64,000 bases of DNA from Deuterostichococcus epilithicus (Eukaryota > Chlorophyta > Trebouxiophyceae > Prasiolales > Stichococcaceae). The stretch spans positions 1,984,082-2,048,081 of the forward strand of contig JAVTLE010000011.1 of NCBI GenBank assembly GCA_033439295.1, written 5' to 3'. The notes beneath the pieces were generated by a model. The model searched no databases. It had not been told where the DNA came from and was given only the letters and a program-made list of their open reading frames with translations. Position numbers and translations under genes: made by a program. Of the stretch, positions 13,308 to 25,151 are shown piece by piece; position 1 is the first letter of the stretch, and every line of letters starts with the position of its first letter.

Positions 13308-16300
13308 ATGCGTGTCGGAGCCGACCGATGCATGCGACGCATGCGGCTAGTCTGCCTGGCAGCGGCGGCGTTGCAGGCGTCCATCGCCGCCGCGGCCTGC
13401 GCTGACGCAGGCTCCTGCGGCACAGATGAGCCAAAGCTATCAGACATTCCTGAGAAGCGGCCGTGCCCCTGCGAGTCGCCGGAGCTGTGCCGGCCAATCC
13501 TTCACCGGCATGAGCGGGAGGTTGATTTTCAAGCGCCTTCTCTGCCAGTGAATACGGGCCAAAGACGAACACGCGCTGCCACACGTCAATATCCATGGCA
13601 TTCTCCCACAGATCCGAGCGCCGCATCAGGCTGCAAGTCGTCCACGTCCGAGCACTGTTGCCGTGCCAGGTGTTCGGCTTTAGCACCAGGCGGGAGGACC
13701 AGTATGCTCGCTACGACTGGACACAGCTCACCACGGTGTGCATCAACTGAAAACACACCCAGCTGAGTTTGAAGAAAGAATTGCATAGGCCAGGTCATCC
13801 TGCAGCTGACACCAAGGCCTTGGGTATCCACTGCGTGCCCAGAATCAAGTCTCGCAATCCTGCAGGTAGCTTGGAACACGGACCCGGCGCTGATGTGCCT
13901 GGCGCACTCGAAGACCGCGCGCGTGGTGCTCAATGCCGCCGTCGCCGACAAGCGGTGGCTGACCAACACGACGGCAAGGCGGCAGTGGGTGAGCCGTCGG
14001 CCGCGCCCACTAAGGCGCTCCCGGTCCTACAGTTCTGCAACAAGACCAGCGCTTGGGGCCCAGCCGCAGCGCTGAATGCGATCAAAAGAGCAGCGCAATG
14101 CAGCTCCACTTGGCTGTGCCAGCTGCGCCCCGGCCTCGCACGGAATGCCGGTGGCCAGCAGCGCATTTGGCAGAGGCACCGGAGCACTTCGTGCACACGA
14201 CACCCATCTCGACCTTCCTCCTGCTCGCCCGTCCCCCGCTCCATCTGAGGGTTGATGGCCATTCTGGCATCGTGGAGAGTGGCGCAGCTGGCAAGGCGCA
14301 AGCGCGCTCATGCACATGATGACATCACGAACTTCCCTGTTCGACTCTCAAGAAATCGCCGACACAGCTTCGGTGATGCCCGAGCAGGTGGCCGCGCACC
14401 TGGCAGAAGCACAAAAGCACTTCATGGACGGCACCAACTTCGACCTGGAGGTGCCACTGCAGGTGCGTTTTTCAAGTTTTGCTTATATTATTCCAGGAAA
14501 CCGAATTTTTCAGGGCAGAACATTGACTTACCAGGTCCGTTTCCACTGCAGCCCAACTCGCCGGAGGCACTTGCGTACACTGCCCTGGTTGCAGAAACCG
14601 CAGCGGCATTCCACGCCGCCATACCCGGCTCTCAGGTGAGCGGAGGCCGCGCCTTTCCTGAGCTCGTCCTGGTGTCTCGCTCAATCGTGCTTTCGGATTG
14701 CACACCTACAAGGCAGTGCGAAGGTCTATCGTGCGACTTCCGATAGGAGACTGTCTCAGCTGTGCGGCCCCAGCTCGACGCCATCCATTTGCCGGGCGCA
14801 GATCTCAGTGGACTTTGCCTGGTCGCCGCACGGTATCGATGGCCGGCACTTTGACTGGGCGGGCCTCGCGGCGGCGGCGGACGTGCTCTTCGTCATGGCC
14901 TACGATATGCAGTCCCAGGCGAGTCGCCCGATCTGCAAATCTCGGATTTTGAATGCAATTTGACGGAGCCGTGCGTGTTGACGTGCTGCTGGGTGCCGCG
15001 CTTTCACCCCTGAGCGCATGCCTCTTGAGCAGTGCTGCAGAGCGGGGATGCATTCGATAGTGCCAGCAAGAAACTGCAGCGTCTGAACACCAGAAGCCAT
15101 TCGGCCAGCGAGCACCCCACGAGAACGTGCACCCCTGCACCCATGCTGTCTATGACGTGTATGGGGCCAGTGGTCATGCATGGGGCTAGTGGTCGCCTGT
15201 GCCAACACTCTGCTGAGGATCCTGGAACCGACAAAACGGAACCTATTCAGTTCCCCTGCGTAGATCTGGGGCTCGTGTGTGGCGAGTGCCAACACGCCAC
15301 TAGCGCTGACGGAGCGGGGTGTCGACCAGTGGCTGGCGCTCGGCGTCCCCGCCGACAAGCTGGTGCTGGGCCTGCCGTGGTGAGTCTTTGTTTGACGGGA
15401 TCGCCTCTGCTGATGAACTGGTCCTGGGCTGCCATCATGGCGACTTCCTCCGTGCAGCTCGGCCTGCGGGAGTGCAGCAATGTAGGGTGCAGGATGCAGG
15501 ATGCAGGATGCGGTTTGTGCTCGAAGGAGTGTCAAGCGCTGCCAAATGCGGGCTGCCTTGGGACACTTGTCTGAAGGTATATGATCTCTGATATTGTCCT
15601 GGACAATATGTGGTGGTTTCAACACCAGCCCCCTCGCAGGTACGGCTACAGGTACGAATGCATTAACGGCCTGCGGCCAGCGGACGACCAGCACACCGCC
15701 TGCACGCTGGCGCTGGAGTCCTTCCGCGGCTGTCCCTGCAGCGACGCCGTCGGCCGACAGAAGGAGTACCAGGAAATCGTGCAGCGTGAGGCAGTTTCCG
15801 GGCGGGGGGACATGTGACTGTGAGTTTCGGCCGTGGGCTCCAGTAGGGGTGGGAAGAGGCTTGAAACTCCTGGAGGGGCGCCACAGCTTGAACAAGGCGC
15901 CACAGATGTGAACCTGCGCTGCAGCGGCTGCAGCGCTGTTGCACCTTTCTGTGAGGCAGCCGTCCGCAGCGGGCAGGGGGACGGTCGCAACACCTTCCGG
16001 TCGGCATTTGCACTCTGCGGCGGCATGGCGGAGCGTCCTGATGATGAGCTTCGTGTGCCATTTGTAGTGTCGCATGTCCCGCCAATCGATCGAATCGCTG
16101 CCGGCAAGGCGGCCCACCTGCAAGCTGGTACTCAATGGCCACCTGATCGCGGGCGTGCCGTGCCCGCAGTGCTGAAGAACGGCACGCGGCGATGGGATGC
16201 CGCCCAGAAAAGCCCCTTCTTCACCACACACGATGGCAACATCAGCCACCAGGTGCGCTTCGCCGCGGGCGTTTCGAGCGCTGACTCGCGGGCTTGCTCA

Positions 16301-16739
16301 CCTCTGCAAGTGAATCCCCAGAACTCCGAGTGCTGATTCGCCATGCGGCCTGTCACCTCTGCAGACGCCTGTACGCACAGATACAGCTCGAGCAGGGGAC
16401 CTAAATGCGAGTAGTTCAAACCGCAAGCTCTGAACCAAGCTCGGGCATGCGGCAGGTGCCAGCATGCTGACCCCTGATCATTCATGCTGATGCGTCATGT
16501 CACAACCGCAGGTGTGGTTCGACGACGCGGAGTCGTTGCGGCACAAGGCGGCGGCCGCCCGCCGGAAGGGGCTGCGCGGCATTGGCGTGTGGCACCTGGA
16601 CTGCCTGGACTACAAAAGCAGCGACCCGACAGCACGGGACCAGACGCGGCAGATGTGGGCGGCGCTGCAGCCATTCACGAATGCAGGCGGTGCATTGACT
16701 GATGTACTGGCTGATGAAAGCGGGGGCGAGCAGTCATGA
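13308..16739 (+). CDS. CTBS: Di-N-acetylchitobiase-like GH18 glycosidase, secreted
   Basis: GH18 enzyme expected to split the GlcNAc-GlcNAc core of N-glycans or chitooligosaccharides in an acidic or extracellular compartment. Exons: 13308-13520 (donor weak), 13670-13735, 13866-13988, 14388-14462, 14552-14635, 14802-14918, 15264-15379, 15640-15785, 16170-16252, 16512-16739; about 416 residues against about 385 in mammals. The N-terminus has a basic start and a hydrophobic signal peptide, then CPCESPELCRPI, the chitobiase N-terminal cysteine signature. The GH18 catalytic motif DxxDxDxE reads DGTNFDLE, with the last E as proton donor. Further matches are DFAWSPHGIDGR, DVLFVMAYDMQSQ, LVLGLPWYGYRYEC, GCPCSDAVGRQ and KGLRGIGVWHLDCLDY. 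Intron 6 starts with GC instead of GT. Introns flanking exon 7 carry echo copies of its two ends. A plain chitinase is less likely because of the chitobiase-specific Cys motifs. Confidence 0.9.
15160..15230 (+). repeat. Echo of chitobiase exon 7 start (acceptor side)
   Basis: The stretch tggggctagtggtcgcctg followed by tgccaacac resembles the true exon 7 start at 15264, where ctggggctcgtgtgtggcga is followed by tgccaacac. A second partial copy (tggggccagtggtcatg) precedes it at about 15163. Both lie in the upstream intron. Confidence 0.7.
15394..15440 (+). repeat. Echo of chitobiase exon 7 end (donor side)
   Basis: Just downstream of the true exon 7 end (protein ADKLVLGLPW) the intron would read ADELVLGC in the equivalent phase (gctgatgaactggtcctggg against gccgacaagctggtgctggg). 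It is a diverged copy of the 3' end of the same exon. Confidence 0.75.
15483..15514 (+). repeat. Short tandem repeat, unit atgcagg
   Basis: Three to four adjacent copies of the heptamer gtgcagg/atgcagg inside chitobiase intron 7. No coding role is evident. Confidence 0.7.
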
Positions 16740-17118
16740 GGGCGTCGCATCTGTTTGAGGGATCCGAAGGTTTCTGTTTCGAGGCAGCCAAGTGCTGCAC
16801 GATGGCAAGCTGGTTTTTCTGGTTTGTAGTTTCTGGGGAACCTGAAGTCAAAAGGGTCAATTAGCAGACACTGATTGGCATGATCTCGTCTGAATAACTG
16901 TGCACCAATGCAGCTGGCAATCAGAATCACTGGCGGATTGTTGCGTTCGCAAACTTGAGAGTGACAGTCCTGTCACGGGAAGGTTCTGCGCCAACAAATT
17001 CCATACTTCCGACGCAGCCCTGGCACCTCCAAATTGCTGAAACTCCAGCGCGGCCTCATTGCCTGCTGCATCCCACAGCAGTGCTTGCAGTCGCGACAAT
17101 TTGTCACGAGACCAGGTG
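16740..17118. other. Convergent intergenic region
   Basis: Between the chitobiase stop and the stop of the minus-strand membrane protein, so it should hold two 3' UTRs. Composition drops in GC. No RNA gene or repeat seen apart from a doubled gtcacgaga-ccag element near 17104-17127 at the membrane gene end. Confidence 0.5.
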
Positions 17119-18547
17119 TCACGAGATCAGGGACTCCGACTCGCCGCCGCCCTCTGCGTCCTCCGCCGCCGCAGCCTCGCCCACCGGCGCCAGGCCCCCG
17201 CCGGGCTGGCAATACTTCCACTCCGCCGCCGCGAACGAGACAAACACTGCCGCGGCCGCAGTGGCGACGGCCGCCGACGCCGCCATAAGCCAGGGCAGCG
17301 TGCCGGGCGCAGCGCCCGCGAGTGCGACCGCCGCCGCCGCCACGGCGCAGCAGCGCGCCAGGCGCCGCTGCGTCGAGCCGACCGCGCCTGCACAGGAGCT
17401 CCCCAAGGAACGGTTGACATCCTTCTGCACCCAGGCTCTGGCAGCAGGCTTTGGCGGCGGCTGAGAGTGCAGCGGAGATCGTGAGCAGCTGCTGGCAGGG
17501 CCACGCGATGACAAACGGTCATGGCAGCACAGGTCCAGCATGCAGGCCAGGCCAAACGGTAGCTGCTTCGACCCTGGAGAGTCGATTTCAAACCCTGGAA
17601 ACTTGGTTCTGGAGACTCGCCTGCATCGCCGCCCTCCTGCCACCGCTCCATGAGCTGCTGCACCACGGCGCCGAAGGCTGCCCGAGCACCCGCCGCGCCG
17701 GCCAGCGCGACCGCCAGGACGACGTCGGTGGTCCAGCGCCGCCCCGAGGCGTGGGCCACCTCTGCCAGCAGCGGCGCCAGGCCCGCCCACAGGCAGGCGA
17801 CGTGCGCGGCCGCGGCGGCGAGGCCGCACGGCAGCAGGCCTGCAGCAGGCAGGTCGACCGTCCAGGTCGGCGAGCACACTGAAGGAGCATGGCCTTCGCT
17901 TGTGGCATTCCCGGTGTGCAGCAGGACGGAGGACGACTCTCCTGTGCTTGGAGCTTGTGCTAGTGAAGCCCGATAGGAGGAACAGGCCTCGGCAGAGGGT
18001 ATGGGTGTGACAGCCCCGCCAAGCGTGTCCGGGCAGTTGCCGCCGCAGATTCACCGGCGCCGGTCTCCCCCGAGGCGGTGGCTGGCAAAGGGTCCGAGAC
18101 AGGAGACTGACCTCCCGACTTTGCGGACAGCGCGGGCGCGACGGCGCCGCCAAGCGCTGAAGCCACGCCGGCGGTCGCGGCGGCGGCTGCGACTGCCACG
18201 ACCGGCGCCCCCCGCGACGCCAGGAAGGCCAGCGTCAGCACGCCTGCGGGAGGCGCACCGAGGTCACACCGGTGAACACAGCCGCCAGCATGGTCGGCAC
18301 TCACTGCCGCAGGACCGGCCTGTGCCTGCAAGGCGGTCAGGGCGTCCCACTGCAAACACCTTCTGGGGACACGCCCCGGAGCCGCGGCTCTCAAGGATGG
18401 TATGAGGCGCACCCAAGTCCAGCACGGTCGCGTGGAGCAGCGCCGCCGCGGCCGCCGCCGGNGCCGCCGGCTGCTCTGCCCAGCCCTGCAGGCCGGCCCA
18501 CGCGTCCAGCAGCCCACCCCGGCGCTGGCCGGCAATGGACGGCACCG

Positions 18548-18600
<53 letters not shown>

Positions 18601-21531
18601 ATCTCTGAAAGCTCGTCCAAGAAACCGCCCGGCGCCTGCTGCCCGGCGCCGCTCGTGTCGCTGTGGCCATTGCACCCGGGCTGCGGCAGCGCCGGGCTGG
18701 CAGCCGTGAGCTCCAGCTCCGAGCTGCTTGGCGCCACTCTGCAGCAGATGCAACACGATTGAGCTGGAACGCGGCACTCCAGTGCATGAGAGGCGGTATG
18801 ATGGGGGTTTGTCTCGGCGCACGCGCATGTCTTCCCGTCATGACTGCTGTCAAGCTCCCTGTGAGTGCACACAGCCGAAACCGGTGGCGGCCAGCGGTCG
18901 CAGCGAGCAGGGGCCGGCCAGAAAGGCGCGGCAGGCCGCAGCAGGGCCGCTGGCGGGAACGTCAGGACCACCTGAAACGGCTGAGCAGGGCGGCGCTGGC
19001 GAGCCACGCCACCAGGTGCAGCGTCGCGGCGGCGACCGCAGCGGACGCCGGCCCAAAGCACAGCAGCAGCAGGCCGCCGGTCAGCGTGCCGCCCAGCTCG
19101 CAGGCCGCCAGGCCCTGCGCCACGTCTGCAGCGGGGGGAGGGGCGGCATCACGGTGGGGTGCGCGGGAAGCAGCAACGAGTCCAGCGACAGCTCGGTGTT
19201 GCATGATGTGAACGTACCGTCAGTTCAGGCAGGGGGTGCACTGCAAAGCCGGGCGCAGCTCTGCATATCCTCTGACCATTCGCAGCCAGGCGCGCCGCCA
19301 CACTATGTGAATGACGAGCATAAACAGGCGGTGTTCCCTCCATGTCGAAACAGGCCTTAGTAGGAACAGCGGCGCGCCTTGCTCCCGCGGCCAGGGCTCG
19401 GCCGCGCCAGCGCCGCAGCCCAGCAGCTCCCACAGCCAGTCGCGTTGCACCCCCAGCGACTGCGCATCCGCCGCCAGAGATCCGGCCGCCGCAACGAGGG
19501 CAGCCGCTATGGCAAAGACGCCTACGTTGCAAAGCTCCAGTGTTTCGTGGGATGTGCTGGCTGGCTTCAGTAGCGCCAGGTGCGCTTCGGAAAAGGCTGG
19601 GCACCTCCAGCACGCAGGGAGGCGATTGACGGCGCAACACGATAGAGGCTGTGTTGCAGGGAAGATGTGAGGATAAGGGCCAGCAGCATCGGGTACCCAC
19701 CCTCCAGCAGGCCGATGCCGCTGCCGGTGCGCCGGTATAGAGGCGGCGCCAGGCGACAGGCCACCGCGAGGAGCGCCGCCGCGCCACAGCCCGCGGCGGC
19801 GTGCACGGCACAAGCTCGGCGTGTGGCCGACGCGCGTGGCTGCCTGCGCAGTTGGGGGCGTTAGCCAGCGGCTGGACAGGGGAGGCAGGCACGGTGCTGG
19901 CGGAACACTGAAGACTGACAAGTGACGTCAGACTCCTCCAGCAGAGCCCGCAGTCGTGACTGCACGACTGCTTCCTGGGACGACAAATTGCGCTTCCGCA
20001 GCAGGTGCAGCATCCGTGTTCGCTCAGAAAGACTCTGGTGCCCAATGTTCTGTGTCCACAGGCCTGCCTCCGAAACGGACTCCACCGCCTCACCTGGCTA
20101 CCCAGGCGCGCAGCCGCTCGCCGAATGCGGCGCCCGACACGGCCGCCGCCAGCGCCAGCAGCGCTACTAACAGCAGCGGGTTGCCGTGGGCGGCGCCGCC
20201 GCCGCCGCCATGCGGGACCCCCGGCATGGTCGGGTGCTGCGCCGGCACCCTCGTCAGGCGCTGCGAGCCGGGCGGCGCCATGCCCAGTCGCAGCAGCAGC
20301 AACGGCAGCAGGAAGCAGCTGCAGCAGTGGGCCCACAGCGCCAGTGCTGCGGCAGCGGTGCGCGCCAGCCGCGCCGCCCCGAAGCCCTCCGCCTCACCTG
20401 CACCGTGCCATTGGTGGTCAAGTGATGACCACCAGACAGTGGACACTGGCCTGGAGGTCGGAAGCACGAGTGAACGCTGCCAAGTTCACCCGATGATCGA
20501 CGATTTGACAAGCCTCTGAGCGCACGACAGAGCACCCACGCAGCAGCTCTCAAGGCAAGGCGCTCATGCCGCCAAGCGCCGCACCGTCGTCCGGCGGGCA
20601 GGGCAGCACGAAGGAGCCACGGGTGCCGCCGCCGTCCGGGCCCCAGCGCCGCCGCTTGCGCCGCCGGGCGCGCGGCCGGGGAGACACCACGCTTGCCGCC
20701 CACGTCACTCGCCGGCCTGTCTTGCCGCCCAGCTGCGATGAGGCGCCATTCTTGGGGCCGGGCCAGGTGAAGTGAGGTGAAGAGCAGCCGCGGCGCGTGT
20801 GCAGCAACATGTGGCGGGGTACCATGGGCGGTGTTGTGCTGTTGTGTGTCCGGGGGCGCCCATCCAGCGAGCAGACCCGAGGTGAGCAGGCTTTCGTGCT
20901 CCCGACCACGAGCAAGGCGGTAGTGGCAAACTCCTGGGCACATACATCCTGTGTTGGAGCGGACCTGCAATGGCGGCAGGGTCGGTGGCGGCAGGAGGCG
21001 CTCTGAGGACGGCCGCACTGGCGACACAGGAGCGGCGGCCTCCTCAGCGGGTGCCGGCTCGATCTCTGACGCGCTGGCGTCGCCGCCGTGCGCCAGCGCC
21101 ACTAACGCGGGTTGCGCCGTCAGGCAGCCAACCTCGATGGAAGCCGCATGCGCGCTGCTGCTGGGCGGCTGCGGCTGCCAACTATCGCCTAATTCGCCGT
21201 GTGCACCGCCGTCCAGGGGCTCAGTTTCTGCCGTCGCACGCAGAAGCTGCTGCTTGCCGAGCTCGGACGGCCGCGACGGCACAGGCGGCGGTCCCAGGGT
21301 GCTGGGCGCCCGTAGCAGACTGGAGGCACTGCCGTCGATGCTGCCGCTGCTGGCCGCGCCAAAGCTGATCCTGCTGAACGCGGAGCCGCTGACCGGCGAC
21401 GGCGACTCGCTCCGCTGGCTGCCGCTGCAGGCGGAGGCGAAGTCCTCATCGTCGGAGCCCACCGAAGGAGATGCCAGCGGCACTGGTGGGGAGGCCGCTT
21501 CGGCTGCAAGAGCTGCAGTCTGATAGGCCAT
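17119..21531 (-). CDS. Polytopic membrane protein, family not recognised
   Basis: The start at 21529-21531 opens a 189-residue, Ser/Pro/Ala-rich, probably disordered cytosolic domain (exon 20965-21531, containing VGSDDEDFASACSGSQRSES). The next exon (from 20732 down) has a basic cluster, ARRRKRRRW. Later exons encode hydrophobic helices: 20095-20400 (AAALALWAHCCSCFLLPLLL and NPLLLVALLALAAAVSGAAF), about 19700-19870, about 19460-19550, 18975-19140 (GGTLTGGLLLLCFGPASAAV), 18000-18250, 17630-17880 and a last exon ending EWKYCQPGGGLAPVGE then an acidic ESESLIS tail. I count at least eight to ten membrane spans. The exon near 18400-18760 carries a glutamine run. Exact exon joins in 18250-20090 are uncertain. 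Function not assigned; a transporter or endomembrane protein is possible. Confidence 0.6.
18549..18600 (+). repeat. CTG/CAG microsatellite, 17 units
   Basis: Pure trinucleotide run. Read on the minus strand it encodes 17 glutamines after LDELSEM inside the membrane-protein gene, in the frame that is otherwise open across the exon. Other frames give poly-Ala or poly-Ser/Cys, but the Gln frame has the best flanking sequence (QQAPGGFLDELSEM before, AVPSIAGQRRGGLLDAWAGL after). Confidence 0.9.
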
Positions 21532-22188
21532 CACGACGAAACTCTACATGAAGCGATCAATGGTGTCCAATGCAGGCGCGGAGCAGCTGCGGTCTGACTG
21601 TGAAATGTGTGGTTGAGTTGGTGAGCAGCGCTGTCCGTTTCAAGGAGTTCTGTTGCAGTGACCCAGGAGCCATCAGGCAGTGATTAGTGAAGTCTTCTGC
21701 AAGTTCACTGTTGCGTCATCGATGACTTTGACTCCTGCGGTTCAACTCTAGGCGCGATCTGCGGCTGTCAGTCAACAGATCGCAAGAGGTTTCAAAATGA
21801 ATGTGGCTTCGTGGTGCACCTTTATTGAAAATGAGCTGCCAAAAACAGCGACGACATGGCCGATGACTTACTTACCGTGCCGTCCACGGCCTCTTCAGCA
21901 GACGAATTCGGCCGAGTTGGCCTGTCTGCCAAAGCACACGTCAGCAAGCGCATCAAAGTAGGGTTCAGCTCGCTCCGCAAGCCCTCCAAGCTCTGCAACC
22001 TACAGCGAAGCACCAGTACTCCTCCGCAATCCTGCGTCTGCGCGTCGCGATCCGTTGTCTCTACCTCCACTGTAGTGTGAAGCCAGTGGCTGAGGCGTTG
22101 GCTCAGATTTCATCTAGCTCAGTCCCACCAGTTGCACAGTGCAGCCGAGTCCTAGTTGCACGCACGACGCTGGCGGCCTGCTGCCGGC
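21532..22188. other. Divergent intergenic region, membrane protein / NDUFB9
   Basis: About 650 bases of lower GC that must contain two promoters. A 74-codon plus ORF (21856-22080) overlaps an 82-codon minus ORF (21822-22070). Neither resembles a known family or has splice support, so I treat both as chance. Confidence 0.45.
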
Positions 22189-23435
22189 ATGGCATCGCCA
22201 ATGCAGCGGCTGCGGGCTGTCCACCTGTACCGACACGCGCTGAAGAACGTCGTCAGCTGGGCAGTGCGACGAGAGATCTTTTGGGAGGAGGTGAGCTTTT
22301 GCAGCGGGCTCCCGACCCCGGCGCTGCAAACAAGATGATGCTTGATGCAACTCAACACTGTCACGATCGCTCGCATCGCAGCCTGTACTGCCTGTGCTGC
22401 ACCTCTTCAAGCAGTGCGTCGCCGATGTGGTCGCACCGTGCAGAAACAGGCAGCTGTGATCAGTGGCCAGACCAGTGTGAGCAGCTATCAGGGCGCGTGC
22501 AGCGTTCACGAACGAGCGGTTATTAATACAGACCCGTGCTGCTCCTGGCACGCAGGCTGCGCGCATCCGTGGCGAGTTTGACAAGAACAGCGCCTTGGTG
22601 CGCATGCTCTGCCTATGCCTGGTCAATCCTGCAGCCTCTGCTGCGGCTCAGCGCCTGCACGCCGCCCCTCGAGCTGCCGTGCTGCTGCATCAGCAGCATC
22701 TGCTGTGCCTGCCGAGGCTCCAGCCTTGGGCGTGGCTGTCAGACCCAACACTTCTAAGGAAACCTGCCAAACCCAACAAGCATGTTCAGCCCGACCAGTG
22801 TAGTCCTGGCTTTTGTAGCGGGAACCCAAGGTGATCGACGCCATGCTGGCGCGCGGGGAGAAGCAGCTCTGGAGCGTGCAGCACCCAGACCCCTACATCG
22901 GTGCGCCGCTGCTATACCTTGTGCAAGTGCCGTGCGGTGTTTCGCTTCCACTGCTGCAGGCTGCACACGCAGGATCCGGGGCACGGCACAGCCCTGCGAG
23001 GCGAGCTGGCCAGCATCGGGCGGTGGGCAAGGTCTCTGCGCCGGGTCAACATGGGCACTTTCGGGAGTCCTGCGTCCTGCACAAGCGTCGGATGGCATGC
23101 TCCAAAAGCGGCAACCAGAAAATCATCTCCCTTTCCGCATGCCCGCAGTGCCCTACGCATACGGTGGCAGCCTGCACCAGCGCAACCCGCCGCACCCACA
23201 CGTGAGAGCCCGGTCTTGATGTGCTTGAAGTTGCATTGACGACACTGCCCTGCATATCGGCCGGCCACGCTGTGACGGTCCTGCCTGCTGGTCAATGAGG
23301 GAGGAAAGGGCGTAGAGCCCGCTATCATAACGGAATTCGACATCCCGTGAAGCCGTGATTGTGTCATCAGCTACAATCGGCATGCGGCACGTGCAGATGG
23401 AGCATGTGCTGGACTTCGGCCGGGAAGGGCACTGA
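22189..23435 (+). CDS. NDUFB9: NADH:ubiquinone oxidoreductase subunit B22 (LYR family)
   Basis: Accessory subunit of mitochondrial complex I, membrane-arm distal part, binding the mitochondrial acyl carrier protein through its LYR motif. Five short exons: 22189-22290, 22556-22597, 22831-22900, 23149-23201, 23397-23435; all phases fit and give about 101 residues (plant homologues about 115). Signatures in order: VHLYRHALKNVVSWAV (LYR motif and helix), AARIRGEFDKNSAL, LWSVQHPDPYIVPYAYGGS (plant form: HPDPYIVPWAPGGS) and the C-terminal HVLDFGREGH (plant form: DYGRED). The HPDPYIV string is only restored by splicing exons 3 and 4, which strongly supports the model. Exon 2 is only 42 bases. No targeting peptide is needed in this family. 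Confidence 0.92.
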
Positions 23436-24620
23436 GTCCACTCTTGCCGCTGGTTCACGGGGTGAGTGGCTGCGCAGAGTCGTGCAGGCGGTGCATCGCA
23501 GCTGCAATCGGGATGTGCCAGTCCGCTTGCACAATCTGTTGTAGTAAGCGTGAGCCTCCCGTTGCCCGGTGAACGACACCCACAGCTGGCGCACAGCTTT
23601 ACAATTTATTCTGCAGGGCCTGGGGCGGGCGGTAGGTGGCTGTCAGGTGGGAGAGGCAGCTGGACTCCGGTTGAGCATGCTGCAGAGGTAAAAGCGGCAA
23701 GGCTGGGAGGATGAGGGAAAGCGCACAGATGAGCTGCGAAGCCGCATCCGCTTGCAAAGGCCGGCAGCTTAGAGCCGCCTGGGCAGCGACAAGATGTGCA
23801 GCAACAGAGGGATAGTTACCATCTTGAACGCAAGGTGTAGACGTTGTGACAGTCCGTTGTCGATTTTTCCAGCAGGCAGCGATGGATGGAAACAGGTGCA
23901 GGCAAAAACGTCTGAAAGAGCGGTTTGCCCTTCCGAATTACCTAGGTATTTCATGCGCAACGTCAAATTTGTTCAGCCACCTGCGCGCCACCTCGGGAAA
24001 GGCAACAACACATGCATCTGTACGCATGCCCAAGCAACAGCCGCCTGAGTTGAAACTAGAGCCCCGCACCCTCCCCCTGATCCCCGGCCCCCACAGCGCA
24101 GACATGAAAGTCTCGGTTTGAAGACAGGCACCTGTTCCATGCAAGCACACCTAGACACCGCGACTCCATGATCTAAACGAGCTCGAGCCTGATCCTGACA
24201 GACAGAGCAAAGGCGAAAATGCACAAGACAGTGAACTGGTTCACTGACAGGGTTCCTGAGCGCTTCGGTTCTGCTAGCTAGAGCATCAACGAAGGGGATA
24301 CGGCATGCTCTGTGGTGCTTCCCCCTCTCAAAAATTCAGCGCAGCCAGTCTACCACATGGGGCGCGCGCGACACGGCAGTCGCAAGGATCCGCGGCCATG
24401 GTGCTCACTGCCGGCATGGCAACTGCGGCGGCAGCCAGCGGCCGGCAGAAGCTCAATTGCGCGGACCGTGGTCTGCGGGCAGCGCAGGCAGAACACTCTT
24501 ACAGCCAGATCAAGCACGCCATGACGTGTGGACGGCTTTTCTGGTCGTGGTACACACACAAAAGAAGCCTGCATGGCATCAGCCGCGCAGAGCTGCAGCT
24601 GGGTCTCCGAGCGACCGCGC
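23436..24620. other. Gene-poor stretch after NDUFB9
   Basis: 3' UTR of NDUFB9 followed by about 1 kb of roughly balanced base composition. Only short open frames without family features or consistent splice context are seen. No tRNA-like or rRNA-like segment noticed. Confidence 0.45.
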
Positions 24621-25151
24621 TCAACTCATCCCGCACTGCTCGAAAACGAGCAAACGCACTGGCTCGAGCAACACCACACTGACAATGCAACAACCTGCAC
24701 CTGAAGAGTCGCCAGAAAAGGCACAAAAAGGCGCACTGGTCGTGACGGCGGCGGCGTCGTAGTCCGGGTCCTCCCCCAGGTGGCCGAAGGGGCCGCGGTA
24801 TGCGACGCACGTGTTGTTGGCCGGGTCGGCGCCAAGCGACGACAGGCCACTGCCGGTGGAGCTGCCCGCACGGGCAAAGCGGGCGGGGGAGCCCTCCCGG
24901 TGCAGCGGCACGTTGACATCCAGCTCTCCGCTGGAGCTGCGGCGGCTCATGCCGCTGGAGCTCAGCCTGCGTGGGGAGAACTTCCCTGATCCAGAGTCAG
25001 GCCATGCCGGCGGCGGTGTGCCTACCAGCCTTGCGTAGAGCGCCTCTGCTGCCGTTCCGGCGGTCGCTGCTGCGGCAGCGGCAGTGCAGCTGCTGCTGCT
25101 GCCGCTGCAGGGGCTGTCCGCATGCACGAGTGACCGCACTTGCGTCAGCAT
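24621..25151 (-). CDS. Possible exon of an unrecognised Ser/Gly-rich protein
   Basis: Open frame of 176 codons with coding-like GC and biased, non-shadow composition: Ser-rich segments (RRLSSSGMSRRSSSGELDVN) followed by LSSLGADPANNTC and PFGHLGEDPDYDAA. The 5' end lies just after a CAG that could be an acceptor, and a GTGCGC donor-like site follows the DYDAA segment. I do not recognise the family. Flanking exons were not found with confidence, so this may be part of a regulatory, phosphorylated linker, or a chance ORF. Confidence 0.3.
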   Translation of the reverse strand: MLTQVRSLVHADSPCSGSSSSCTAAAAAATAGTAAEALYARLVGTPPPAWPDSGSGKFSPRRLSSSGMSRRSSSGELDVNVPLHREGSPARFARAGSSTGSGLSSLGADPANNTCVAYRGPFGHLGEDPDYDAAAVTTSAPFCAFSGDSSGAGCCIVSVVLLEPVRLLVFEQCGMS

